50,498 nt of DNA, taken from NCBI GenBank assembly GCA_017616655.1, contig JAFZXU010000005.1, positions 1 through 50,498 on the forward strand, given 5' to 3'. Made by a program: the position numbers and the translations under genes. Below are positions 32,972 to 40,757 of the stretch, in pieces. The DNA is from Bacteroidales bacterium (lineage in GTDB: Bacteria > Bacteroidota > Bacteroidia > Bacteroidales > UBA932). The notes below the pieces were generated by a model. That model saw only the letters and a list, made by a program, of their open reading frames with translations, did no database searches and was not told where the DNA came from. Position 1 is the stretch's first letter, and every line of letters begins with the position of its first letter.

Positions 32972-35080
32972 ATGAAAACCGATATCAAACAGCACGACAT
33001 CACCGATTGCGCAGCAGCGGTAATCTGCTCGGTGGCACGGCATTACGGAAGGGAGATTCCCCTGACCGCGATACGCGAGGCCTCCGGCACGAACACCCTC
33101 GGGACCTCCATTAAAGGGGTTCTCGACGCCTGCACCGCGCTGGGATTCCGGGCGGGCGGATACAAATCTCCGGAGAAGGATTTCGAACCGCTCCGGAAGG
33201 TTCCCCTCCCCGTGGTGCTGCACACTGTCAACAAGAGGGGCGATCTCCATTTCGTGGTGCTCTACGGCCTGAAAAAGGGGAAGGCGATCATAATGGATCC
33301 CGCCCCGGGAAAACATGTCAGAATAACGGAGGCCGAGCTCCGCGAAATGTGGACCGGCTACCTCATAGTCATAACCCCGGATCCGGGCAAGGCTCTTTTC
33401 TCACAACCTGCTGTTTCGCCTCTGAAACAATTCTTTACAATTCTTGCTTCTATCAAATCAATCGATTTTCCGTATGCCTTGCTCGGATCCTTTTTCTCGA
33501 TTTTCAGCGGAATCGTAACTGCCATATTCCTGCAGAAGACGATAGATGCCATACTGCCCGGAGGTGATGTCTCTGCCCTGGCGAGGGCAGTGCTCCTGAT
33601 TGCGGCACTCTCCATTTGCTCGCTTGGGATCTCCTTCCTGCGAGCCATATACGCCCTGCGGGCAGGCCTCAGGATCGACGGAAACCTCATCCTGGGATAC
33701 CTCAGAAGCCTCTTCCGCCTCCCGACCGGGTTCTTCGCCCACCGAGGGGCGGGAGAACTGAATTCCCGAATCGCAGACGCCGTCAAGGTGAGGGCCTTCC
33801 TGACCGAAGGGATCACTTCGGCAATTACGGGATTCTTCATGCTTTCGGCCTCCTTCGCCCTGATGTTCCACTACAACTGGAATCTTGCGCTGCTTACGGC
33901 GGCTTTCATCCCCCTCTACATCCTGCTTTTCATCATCTCCGACCACGTGAACCGGAAGGTAAAACGGGAGGTGATCGAGAGCGCTGCCGCTTTCGAGGAG
34001 AAGAGTGTGGAGAGCATCTCATCCATCCGGACGATAAAGTATTTCGACAGCAGCGGAAGGGGATATCTGTCCCTGGAAAGGCGCTACGCGGAGCTGAGCG
34101 GCAACGTTTACCGCGGAGGAAAGTGGCTCGACATCTTCGCCACGGCCGGCGAGGGGCTCAACACCATAATGATGCTGACCATCCTCTCATACGGCTCGCT
34201 GCTGGTAATCAGGGGAAGCCTGACCGCCGGAGGGCTGGTGTCGTTCTACTCGTTGATGGCCTACTTCTCCTCCCCTCTCGGACAGCTGGCTGCCATCAGC
34301 GACGGATACAACGAGGCGAAGATTTCGCTCGAGAGGCTCAGGGACATCACCTGCCTTGAGCCCGAGGGAGGAGTATGCGCCTTTTTCCCGCTCGACGGCA
34401 GCGAAGATATAGAATTCAGGGATGTAGAGTTCTCCTATCCGGGATCACCTCCCCTTCTGGAGGGGTTCAACGCCCTCTTCCGGGCCGGGAAGATAACCGC
34501 CGTCCGCGGAGAGAGCGGATGCGGAAAGAGCTCGCTCGCCGCCCTGCTGATGAGGGATTACAAGGTCGGCTCGGGCAGGATACTGGCCGGAGGCACCGAC
34601 ATCTCCATCATCGACCTCGGGCAGTGGCGGAGCCATATCACCATTGTTCCTCAGGAGCCCTCGCTGATGAATGCTTCGATACTCGACAATATCACAGGCG
34701 GAAGCTCGGACCCCGACCTGAAGAGGGTCGGCGCCCTGCTGGACGAGCTGGGAATGAAGGAGTTCGTCACTTCCCTGCCCACCGGCCTGCTGACCGTCAT
34801 AGGGGAACGGGGCGCCCTCCTGTCCGGAGGACAGCGGCAGCGGATCGCCCTCGCAAGGGCACTCTACCGCAACCCCAAGGTACTCATACTGGACGAGGCC
34901 ACCTCCTCCCTGGACGCCGAATCGCAGGGCTTCATCCTGCGCAAGGTCATCTCATTCAGGGATGAGGGAGGAACGGTGATAATGATAACCCACCGCAGCG
35001 ACAACGCTGCCATCGCAGATTATACGATAGATATGAATGAGTGCGCACTCAGCGGGCAATTTGCGGAGGCCCGGATATGA
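32972..35080 (+). CDS. Peptidase-containing ABC transporter (C39 peptidase, bacteriocin exporter type)
   Basis: Removes a GG-type leader and exports the peptide across the inner membrane. 702 aa from the ATG at 32972, preceded by GGAAAAGAG; a GTG at 32924 in the same frame is possible. Domain order: C39 peptidase (1-130) with the oxyanion Gln and catalytic Cys in QHDITDC (C13), His in DLHFVVLYG near 93 and Asp in IMDPAPG near 109; six-helix membrane domain (about 160-430); ATPase with Walker A GESGCGKSS near 512, Q-loop VPQEPS, signature LLSGGQRQR near 616, Walker B LILDEATSSLD near 639 and switch His in MITHRSD. All catalytic residues are intact. Two GG-leader peptide genes begin 31 bases after its stop. 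Confidence 0.95.
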   Translation: MKTDIKQHDITDCAAAVICSVARHYGREIPLTAIREASGTNTLGTSIKGVLDACTALGFRAGGYKSPEKDFEPLRKVPLPVVLHTVNKRGDLHFVVLYGLKKGKAIIMDPAPGKHVRITEAELREMWTGYLIVITPDPGKALFSQPAVSPLKQFFTILASIKSIDFPYALLGSFFSIFSGIVTAIFLQKTIDAILPGGDVSALARAVLLIAALSICSLGISFLRAIYALRAGLRIDGNLILGYLRSLFRLPTGFFAHRGAGELNSRIADAVKVRAFLTEGITSAITGFFMLSASFALMFHYNWNLALLTAAFIPLYILLFIISDHVNRKVKREVIESAAAFEEKSVESISSIRTIKYFDSSGRGYLSLERRYAELSGNVYRGGKWLDIFATAGEGLNTIMMLTILSYGSLLVIRGSLTAGGLVSFYSLMAYFSSPLGQLAAISDGYNEAKISLERLRDITCLEPEGGVCAFFPLDGSEDIEFRDVEFSYPGSPPLLEGFNALFRAGKITAVRGESGCGKSSLAALLMRDYKVGSGRILAGGTDISIIDLGQWRSHITIVPQEPSLMNASILDNITGGSSDPDLKRVGALLDELGMKEFVTSLPTGLLTVIGERGALLSGGQRQRIALARALYRNPKVLILDEATSSLDAESQGFILRKVISFRDEGGTVIMITHRSDNAAIADYTIDMNECALSGQFAEARI

Positions 35081-35111
35081 AACTTCCGCAAACCATTAAA
35101 CCAAAACAGCT

Positions 35112-35303
35112 ATGGAAGAAAAAATGTTGAAGGATTCGGGGTTGTTGGAAATGACTTCTTCCGAACTCTGCCTGAGGGGCGGCGCAAGCAAGGCCCTCGA
35201 AACGATCTTCACCAAGGTCAGGTACGTCATCAATTTCATCGCCGACTATGTGCCCAAGTTCCTCAAGGGCATCTCTGACGGCTTCGGATTATCGATTTTC
35301 TAG
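35112..35303 (+). CDS. Double-glycine leader peptide A (bacteriocin-like precursor)
   Basis: 63 aa. A leader of 24 residues ends SSELCLRGG, a GG cleavage site for the neighbouring C39 exporter. The predicted mature part is 39 residues, starts ASKALETIFTK and ends DGFGLSIF. It is amphipathic with a weak positive charge (five Lys/Arg, three Asp/Glu) and has a GxxxG motif (GISDG). The leader's Glu-Leu pair is one position closer to GG than in the usual LSxxELxxIxGG pattern. It starts 31 bases after the exporter and 12 bases before peptide B. Alternative roles are a signalling peptide or another exported small protein. Confidence 0.8.
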   Translation: MEEKMLKDSGLLEMTSSELCLRGGASKALETIFTKVRYVINFIADYVPKFLKGISDGFGLSIF

Positions 35304-35315
35304 GAGGGCCGGATC

Positions 35316-35486
35316 ATGAAAGAACTCAACGTAACCGGACTTGTCGCCCTATCCGGAAACGAGGCGGCGGCCGTTTTCGGCGGCGTCGACAAGGGCGCCC
35401 AGGAAACGCTCTATCTGGTGGGATATGTGATCGGCGTCATCGCAAAGGTGTTCGTCAGCATCTTTACCTTCATTAAGAGGAGATAA
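35316..35486 (+). CDS. Double-glycine leader peptide B (bacteriocin-like precursor)
   Basis: 56 aa, ATG at 35316 and TAA at 35484. The leader of 23 residues ends LSGNEAAAVFGG, which fits LSxxELxxIxGG in position and character. The predicted mature part is 33 residues, starts VDKGAQETLYL, has a GxxxG motif (GYVIG), a hydrophobic helix and a basic end (TFIKRR). The gene follows AGGAGG 11 bases before the ATG and ends 9 bases before the TolC-like gene. Two adjacent GG precursors, each with GxxxG in the predicted mature part, are what class IIb two-peptide bacteriocins look like. Confidence 0.8.
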   Translation: MKELNVTGLVALSGNEAAAVFGGVDKGAQETLYLVGYVIGVIAKVFVSIFTFIKRR

Positions 35487-35495
35487 TCATCGCCT

Positions 35496-36797
35496 ATGCG
35501 GGGATTCATCCTGACTCTGCTGCTGGCAGCATCGCTGCCGCTGTGCGCTTCCGAGCCGCTATCTCTCGAGAGATGCATCGCCATAGCGCTTAAGGAGGAC
35601 CGGTCACTCCGCCAGGGGGAGATAACCCTTGCCGAGAACCGATCCAAGGCGGCACTGTCAATCATGGATTGGATTCCCGAGATCAATGTCGGAGCCGGAA
35701 ACGATTTCAACTGGGGCCGTTCGGTGGACATGCAGGAACTGCTCATCGTGGACAACCATATGACGCTCACCGCATCCTTTTCAGCAAGTGCCTCATTCTC
35801 ACTGACTAAGGGATTTCTCAACGGAATGCAGAGAGAGGCCTTGTTCCTGGACGGAAAGAGCGCTGAACTGACGAACTCTCAGGCTGAAACTGAAGTGGCG
35901 GCAAGGGTGACCGGAGCCTTTTTCCAGATCCTCCTTTGCAGCCAGGCCTGCGAGATCTGCCGGCGCAATTCCGCTGAAATCGACTCGAAACTGGAAAGTG
36001 CCTCCGCAGAGGCGGAAGCCGGAAGCAGAGCCATGGCCGATCTGTACGAACTTGAGGCTCAGGCATACAGGGAACGGTTTGCCTTGCAGGAGGCCCGTAA
36101 CAAATTGAGAATCGCCGAGATGACATTGTGTGACTATTTGAATCTGCCGCCGGAGGAGGGGATTACGCTCCTGCCTCCGACGGGAGATTCCCTTCCCGCA
36201 CCTCCGGATGCCGGGATTATTCTTGCCGATGATTTCCCGAAGGCCCCCTCTGTCGAACTCGCCCTGAACCGTCTCGAAAGGGACAGGATCCAGGTCAGGA
36301 TTGCAAAGGCGGCTTTCCTGCCCGACCTTACTGTAGCCGGTGGATGCGGTACCTATTATAGCAGTACCGGAGGCGGCGGATTCATGGAGCAGGTAAAGGG
36401 GAATGTCAATCCCTCGGCCGGCATAACCCTCTCAATCCCCATCATAGACGGTTCGGCCAACACGCGGAACCTGGCAGGTGCCAGGGCGCAGCTTGCACGG
36501 CAGGAGATCGAAGTGGAGAAGGTGCGGCAAGAGGCGGCCTCCGCCCTGCGTGAAGCCATCGCCGAGGCTGCGAATCTCTATGGGAACTGCAAGGCGGCAG
36601 AAGCCGGCTTCAAGGCCGCTTCGGCAGTTGAAAGGATTGCGCAGGAGCGCTTCGGCAGCGGAGAAATCTCCGGAGCGGACTATCTTGCGGCGCGCAACGC
36701 AAGGCTGCGGGCGGAGGCCCAGACGCTACAGGCCAGATACCGTTACCTGCTGCAGCTCAAGCTTTTGGAATGCCGTTACGGCATCATGACATATTGA
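35496..36797 (+). CDS. TolC-family outer membrane channel protein
   Basis: 433 aa with a signal peptide ending near LCASE. The opening LSLERCIAIALKEDRSLRQGEITLAENRSKA is the repeated TolC-type helix start. A second half with long Ala/Glu-rich helices (about 310-420) matches the OEP repeat. It would form the outer-membrane exit duct for the ABC exporter and adaptor. It starts 9 bases after peptide B and ends one base before the adaptor gene, so it is coupled to both. Confidence 0.92.
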   Translation: MRGFILTLLLAASLPLCASEPLSLERCIAIALKEDRSLRQGEITLAENRSKAALSIMDWIPEINVGAGNDFNWGRSVDMQELLIVDNHMTLTASFSASASFSLTKGFLNGMQREALFLDGKSAELTNSQAETEVAARVTGAFFQILLCSQACEICRRNSAEIDSKLESASAEAEAGSRAMADLYELEAQAYRERFALQEARNKLRIAEMTLCDYLNLPPEEGITLLPPTGDSLPAPPDAGIILADDFPKAPSVELALNRLERDRIQVRIAKAAFLPDLTVAGGCGTYYSSTGGGGFMEQVKGNVNPSAGITLSIPIIDGSANTRNLAGARAQLARQEIEVEKVRQEAASALREAIAEAANLYGNCKAAEAGFKAASAVERIAQERFGSGEISGADYLAARNARLRAEAQTLQARYRYLLQLKLLECRYGIMTY

Positions 36798-36798
36798 A

Positions 36799-37971
36799 AT
36801 GAAACGAAGGAACAAGGTTATCGGTGCCGCTCTCTGCGCCTTGGCAGTATTCGTCATACTGGCAAGCCGCGGATGCGGGGAGAAGGTGCCGGAAGTGGAG
36901 GCCGTCAGGGTCTGCCGGGGCGAAATCGTAGAATCCATTCCCGCAGGCGGCAAGATCCGCCCCATGACAGAAGTGGAGATAGCTGCCGAAGTCTCCGGCG
37001 AGATTGTCTTTCTGCCCATTTCAGAAGGGGATGCCGTCAAAAAAGGGCAGGTACTGCTGAAGATAAGGCAGGACAGCTACCTGGCAGCCCTTGAGAGCGC
37101 GCAGGCCTCTCTAGGAATGCTGAGGGCCGAATATGAGCAGCAGCGGCTCAAAGCCGAAGAGGCCGCCGTCGAATTGGAGAGGGCGAAATCGCTCTGTGAG
37201 AAGGAGGCTGCACCGCAGAGCAGGCTTGAAAGCGCCCAGGCCTCAAAACGGATTGCCGATTCCCAGCTGGAGGCGGCCGGATATGCCGTGCAGCGCGGTG
37301 AAGCGGCACTCAGGGAGGCTGAGGATAACCTCTCGCGGACAGTCATAACCTCACCTATGGACGGCACCGTCACCCTCCTTGCCGTGAAAAAGGGAGAGAG
37401 GATTGTCGGCACCAGCCAGATGGCGGGCACCCTGATAATGCGCATCGCCGATCTCTCCGAGATGGAACTCATCGTGAATGTCGGGGAAAACGACGTTGTC
37501 AGGATCCACGAAGGCGACAGTGCCGGAATCACCGTAGATGCCTTCGGAAAGGGGAATTTCAAGGGAAGAGTGACAAAAATCGCAAATTCCGCCAAGTTTG
37601 TTGACGGAACCTTCGGGCAAGTTACTAACTTTGAGGTCCGGATTGCAATGCTTGCCGACTCCGCGGATGGCGGCGCTTTCGTGCCGAAACCGGGACTGTC
37701 GGCCTCCGCATCCATCAGAAGCGCCTCGGAGAGGGATATCCTGAAGGTTCCCGCCGGAGCGGTTTTCCTGAAGGAACGCCGGGAGCGGCTCTGGGTGGTG
37801 AAGGAGGGCAAGGTGCACTCCGTGAAAATTGAAACCGGTTTACAGGACCTGGACTTCGTCGGCATACTGGGCGGCGTCAAGGAGGGTGAGATGGTGGTGA
37901 CAGCCCCCGCATCAGCCATCTCCGGAGGGCTTTCCGAAGGGATGAAGGTAAAGGTCCGAAACAGTGAATAG
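36799..37971 (+). CDS. HlyD-family periplasmic adaptor (membrane fusion protein)
   Basis: 390 aa. An N-terminal uncleaved membrane helix (residues about 7-25) is followed by a lipoyl half (VEIAAEVSGEIVFLPISEGDAVKKGQ), a long coiled-coil hairpin (about 95-185), the second lipoyl half (TSPMDGTVTLLAVKKGERI) and beta-barrel domains. It would bridge the ABC exporter and the TolC-like channel. The sequence looks closer to MacA/efflux-type adaptors than to long CvaA-type ones, by length and the TFGQVTNFEVRI segment. The stop is 3 bases before tsaB. Confidence 0.92.
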   Translation: MKRRNKVIGAALCALAVFVILASRGCGEKVPEVEAVRVCRGEIVESIPAGGKIRPMTEVEIAAEVSGEIVFLPISEGDAVKKGQVLLKIRQDSYLAALESAQASLGMLRAEYEQQRLKAEEAAVELERAKSLCEKEAAPQSRLESAQASKRIADSQLEAAGYAVQRGEAALREAEDNLSRTVITSPMDGTVTLLAVKKGERIVGTSQMAGTLIMRIADLSEMELIVNVGENDVVRIHEGDSAGITVDAFGKGNFKGRVTKIANSAKFVDGTFGQVTNFEVRIAMLADSADGGAFVPKPGLSASASIRSASERDILKVPAGAVFLKERRERLWVVKEGKVHSVKIETGLQDLDFVGILGGVKEGEMVVTAPASAISGGLSEGMKVKVRNSE

Positions 37972-37974
37972 AAA

Positions 37975-38655
37975 ATGGAACATCCTGTCATACTGATGAT
38001 TGAAACCAGCACCGAATGGTGCTCCGTCGCCGTTTCGGCGGGCAGGCGGATTATCTCACGACGCATTACCGAAACCGGAAGGCAGCACGCCTCCCTCCTC
38101 GCCCCTTTCGTGGACGAGGCGCTCAAGGAGACTGGGCTTAAGGCCTTCGAGTGCGATGCCGTGGCGGTAAGCGAAGGGCCCGGATCCTATACCGGACTGC
38201 GCGTAGGGGTCTCAACAGCGAAAGGCATCTGCTTCGGAGCGGGCATTCCGCTGCTGGCGGTCGACACCCTCCGTATCCTGGCGATGCAGGGAGCCGGCAA
38301 GGCGGAGTTCATCGTACCTATGATCGACGCCCGCAGGATGGAGGTCTATTGCGCACTCTTCGACGGAAATGGCGGCAGGCTGGAGGGAACCGAGGCCAGA
38401 ATCCTGGATGAAAGGAGTTTCTCCGACCTTCTGGAATCGCACAAGGTTCTCTTCATCGGGGACGGCGCGGCAAAGTTCGGCGAAATCTGCAGCCATCCCA
38501 ACGCTCTCTTCGAGAAGTGCTGCCCCGTGGCTGACGCGATGCTGATCCCCGCCATCGAGGCATACGAAAAAGAAGAGTTCAAAGACATTGCGTACTTTGA
38601 ACCCTTCTATCTCAAGGAATTCGTTGCCGGAATCAGCAGGAAATCAGTGCTATAG
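37975..38655 (+). CDS. tsaB: tRNA threonylcarbamoyladenosine biosynthesis protein TsaB
   Basis: Partner of TsaD in making t6A37 on ANN-decoding tRNAs. 226 aa. ASKHA-type N-terminus with LMIETSTEWCSVAV, then RQHASLLAPFVDEAL and the hallmark VSEGPGSYTGLRVGVSTAKG. Its ATG is 3 bases after the adaptor stop, so a housekeeping gene is the last member of the export cluster's transcript. It ends overlapping the convergent TlpA-like gene by 6 bases. Confidence 0.96.
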   Translation: MEHPVILMIETSTEWCSVAVSAGRRIISRRITETGRQHASLLAPFVDEALKETGLKAFECDAVAVSEGPGSYTGLRVGVSTAKGICFGAGIPLLAVDTLRILAMQGAGKAEFIVPMIDARRMEVYCALFDGNGGRLEGTEARILDERSFSDLLESHKVLFIGDGAAKFGEICSHPNALFEKCCPVADAMLIPAIEAYEKEEFKDIAYFEPFYLKEFVAGISRKSVL

Positions 38656-39783
38656 GCTTTTCTTCACCAAAGCTTCAAGTTCATTCTCCGCGAACACGTC
38701 GCGCGAAAGGACATCACCTTCACGGTTGATGACGAAAAGCGACGGCAACTGGCCTATATTATAAGCGACACGCGCGGGCGAACCGGCTCCGAGCCCGTCG
38801 TTTACGCTGATCCAAGGAAGTTCCTGGCTCTTGACGGTCGATGCCCACATCGCCTTGTCCACGTCGAGCGATACCTGATAGATCTCCAGCCCGGCATCGT
38901 GATACTTGGCGTAAAGGTCCTTCAATGTCTGATTGTACATCTTCTGGTCGGCATTGGCAGCGGTCCAGAACGAGAGGATGATCACCTTGCCTTCGAGGTC
39001 GGAAAGGATGCGGTCCCTGCCCTCCACGTCGGGAAGGTTGAGTTCCGGATAGGAGATGGTGCTCATCCTGTCGAGTTTCTGGTTCAGGTCGAAAGCCTGC
39101 TCGCGGCGGTTGATCTCATCGCCGAGGGCCACCACGTACTGCGATTTGGGATAAACAGTCTGAAGTGAATCGTAGAGCTGCTTGAAGAGAATCACGTCGG
39201 TGTGCTCGTTGAAGACCGGAAGCTGCTCGCTGAAGCGCTGGAAGGGGATTATTGCGGAGGTGATGGACTTGGGATTGTTCATAATCTGAGCCACTGCTCC
39301 GCGCTTGTAATCAATGTAGCTGCGGCTCATCTCGGTAGCCACCTTCGTATAGGCGTCATCGTCAGGAGCTGCGTTCAGCAGGTCGGCATAACGCTCCATA
39401 TCGACCCTTGCGGCATAGAATGCTTCGTCAATCTGCTTGAGGAGTGCGGATTCTTCGGAGCCCTCCACTTCATAGTCGTACGCACCGACCTTGACGGTGA
39501 CCTTGTCGCCCGGCAGCAGCACCAGCGCCGCAGCCTGACGTTCACCGTCGTAAAGATAGTAGAAAGTGGGAGTCTCGCCTGGCAGTTCAACCTTATAGTT
39601 GAAAGCGCCTTCCGTTCCCAATGTCAGGGTATCGACTTGGACGAGGCTGTTGAGATCGAGCCTCTGCAGGACCAGGCAGGTGTCGGAGAGCCCTTCGGCA
39701 GTACCGGAGAGCATAGCGGTGGGAGTCTTCGCGCAGGAGAACGTCAGAACCAGGGCAAGTGCCAGTATTACAACTCTTTTCAT
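38650..39783 (-). CDS. TlpA/thioredoxin-like lipoprotein lacking the redox cysteines
   Basis: 377 aa exported protein, probably a lipoprotein (LTFSC near residue 17). The N-terminal part (about 20-130) resembles the DUF4369 domain, and an alpha-helical middle follows. The C-terminal 140 residues are thioredoxin-like (PDVEGRDRILSDLEGKVIILSFW...). Where active members have WCxxC there is FWTAANADQKM, so disulfide chemistry is not possible at that site. The cis-Pro region QLPSLFVI is kept. Similar non-catalytic forms exist in Bacteroidales as far as I recall. It starts 4 bases after the HIT gene. A role in envelope protein binding is inference. Confidence 0.85.
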   Translation of the reverse strand: MKRVVILALALVLTFSCAKTPTAMLSGTAEGLSDTCLVLQRLDLNSLVQVDTLTLGTEGAFNYKVELPGETPTFYYLYDGERQAAALVLLPGDKVTVKVGAYDYEVEGSEESALLKQIDEAFYAARVDMERYADLLNAAPDDDAYTKVATEMSRSYIDYKRGAVAQIMNNPKSITSAIIPFQRFSEQLPVFNEHTDVILFKQLYDSLQTVYPKSQYVVALGDEINRREQAFDLNQKLDRMSTISYPELNLPDVEGRDRILSDLEGKVIILSFWTAANADQKMYNQTLKDLYAKYHDAGLEIYQVSLDVDKAMWASTVKSQELPWISVNDGLGAGSPARVAYNIGQLPSLFVINREGDVLSRDVFAENELEALVKKSL

Positions 39784-39787
39784 CCTT

Positions 39788-40189
39788 TTACAGCTTTTCG
39801 AATTCTGCGGCGATTGCGCCTGCTATCTCCTTGAACCTTTCATGGGCAAGGGTGAGTTTCTTCTTGCGGAAATCGAGATCCGCCTCACTCTGGAGGGGAA
39901 CCAGGTGGATATGTGCATGGGGCACCTCCATTCCGAGAACCGCCACTCCAATGCGCTTGCAGGGGATGGCCTTCTTCTGGGCCTTCGCCACCTTGCGGGC
40001 AAATGCGGTCAGCGCCGCATAGGTAGGATAATCCAGGTCGAAGAGGTAGTCGACCTCCTTCTTGGGGATTACGAGAGTATGGCCCTCGGCCAGCGGACTG
40101 ATGTCGAGGAATGCGTAGCAGAGGTCGTTCTCGGCCACTTTGTAAGAGGGAATCTCTCCCTTGACTATCTTGGTGAATATCGATGCCAT
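39788..40189 (-). CDS. HIT family nucleotide hydrolase (HinT-like)
   Basis: 133 aa. The histidine triad HAHIHLVPL is at residues 91-99 (His91, 93, 95). The N-terminus ASIFTKIVKGEIPSYKVAE is typical of HinT-like purine nucleoside phosphoramidases, which hydrolyse AMP-linked amines. It lies 6 bases after greA and 4 before the TlpA-like gene, forming a greA-hit-tlpA-like operon. Confidence 0.95.
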   Translation of the reverse strand: MASIFTKIVKGEIPSYKVAENDLCYAFLDISPLAEGHTLVIPKKEVDYLFDLDYPTYAALTAFARKVAKAQKKAIPCKRIGVAVLGMEVPHAHIHLVPLQSEADLDFRKKKLTLAHERFKEIAGAIAAEFEKL

Positions 40190-40195
40190 GGCGGT

Positions 40196-40666
40196 TTAGA
40201 TAGAAATGTCCAGAACTTCGAATTTCAGGAGGCCGGCGGGGACGTTGACCTCGACTATGTCGCCTTTCTTACGCCCCATGAGAGCCTTTCCGATGGGTGT
40301 GGTGGCGGCGAGCTTGCCCTCCTTGAAGTTGGCCTCGCTCTCGCCCACGAGGGTGTATTCCACCACCGTATTCTTGAGGAGGTTCTTGAGGGTAACCTTG
40401 TTGAGCATCTGGATGACGTCGGTATTGATCTTCGACTCGTCGATGACCTTGGCGTTGATAAGTTTCTCCTGGAGTTTGGATATCTTGAGCTCGAGAAGCC
40501 CCTGCGCCTCGCGCGCTGCGTCATACTCCGCATTCTCGGATAGGTCGCCCTTGTCGCGCGCCTCCGCAATTTGCGCCGATATCACGGGACGCTGTGCGAT
40601 GAGTCTGCTGAGTTCGTCCCTCAAATTGTCCAACCCTTCCTGGGTTACATATACAATTTCTGCCAT
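40196..40666 (-). CDS. greA: Transcription elongation factor GreA
   Basis: Stimulates RNA cleavage by backtracked RNA polymerase. I chose the ATG at 40666 (MAEIVYVTQEGLDNLRDEL); the open frame to 40792 covers the promoter. 156 aa, the normal length. The N-terminal coiled coil has the acidic tip DKGDLSENAEYDAAREAQ, and the C-terminal FKBP-like domain has ATPIGKALMGRKKGDIVEVNVP. A strong hairpin followed by a T-rich run lies in its leader. Confidence 0.97.
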   Translation of the reverse strand: MAEIVYVTQEGLDNLRDELSRLIAQRPVISAQIAEARDKGDLSENAEYDAAREAQGLLELKISKLQEKLINAKVIDESKINTDVIQMLNKVTLKNLLKNTVVEYTLVGESEANFKEGKLAATTPIGKALMGRKKGDIVEVNVPAGLLKFEVLDISI

Positions 40667-40671
40667 AAGTA

Positions 40672-40709
40672 TAAAAATTAGAAAGAATCCCGGCGGACGG
40701 GACCCTTTC
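40672..40709 (-). terminator. Terminator-like hairpin in the greA leader
   Basis: On the minus strand a 12-bp stem, GAAAGGGTCCCG / CGGGATTCTTTC (two G-T pairs) around loop TCCGC, at 40681-40709. It is followed by TAATTTTTA and, 14 bases after the stem, the greA ATG. It lies between the greA promoter box and the gene, so it could cut short greA transcription. Confidence 0.6.
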
Positions 40710-40734
40710 AAAAAAACCATAGTAATTACGGGTG

Positions 40735-40742
40735 CAAATATA
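40735..40742 (-). promoter_or_regulatory. -7 box (TATATTTG) for greA
   Basis: The minus-strand TATATTTG fits TAnnTTTG, with a T-rich run and ATTG 18 bases upstream. It gives a leader of about 65 bases that contains the terminator-like hairpin. Confidence 0.6.
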
Positions 40743-40757
40743 CAAAAAAAATCAATA

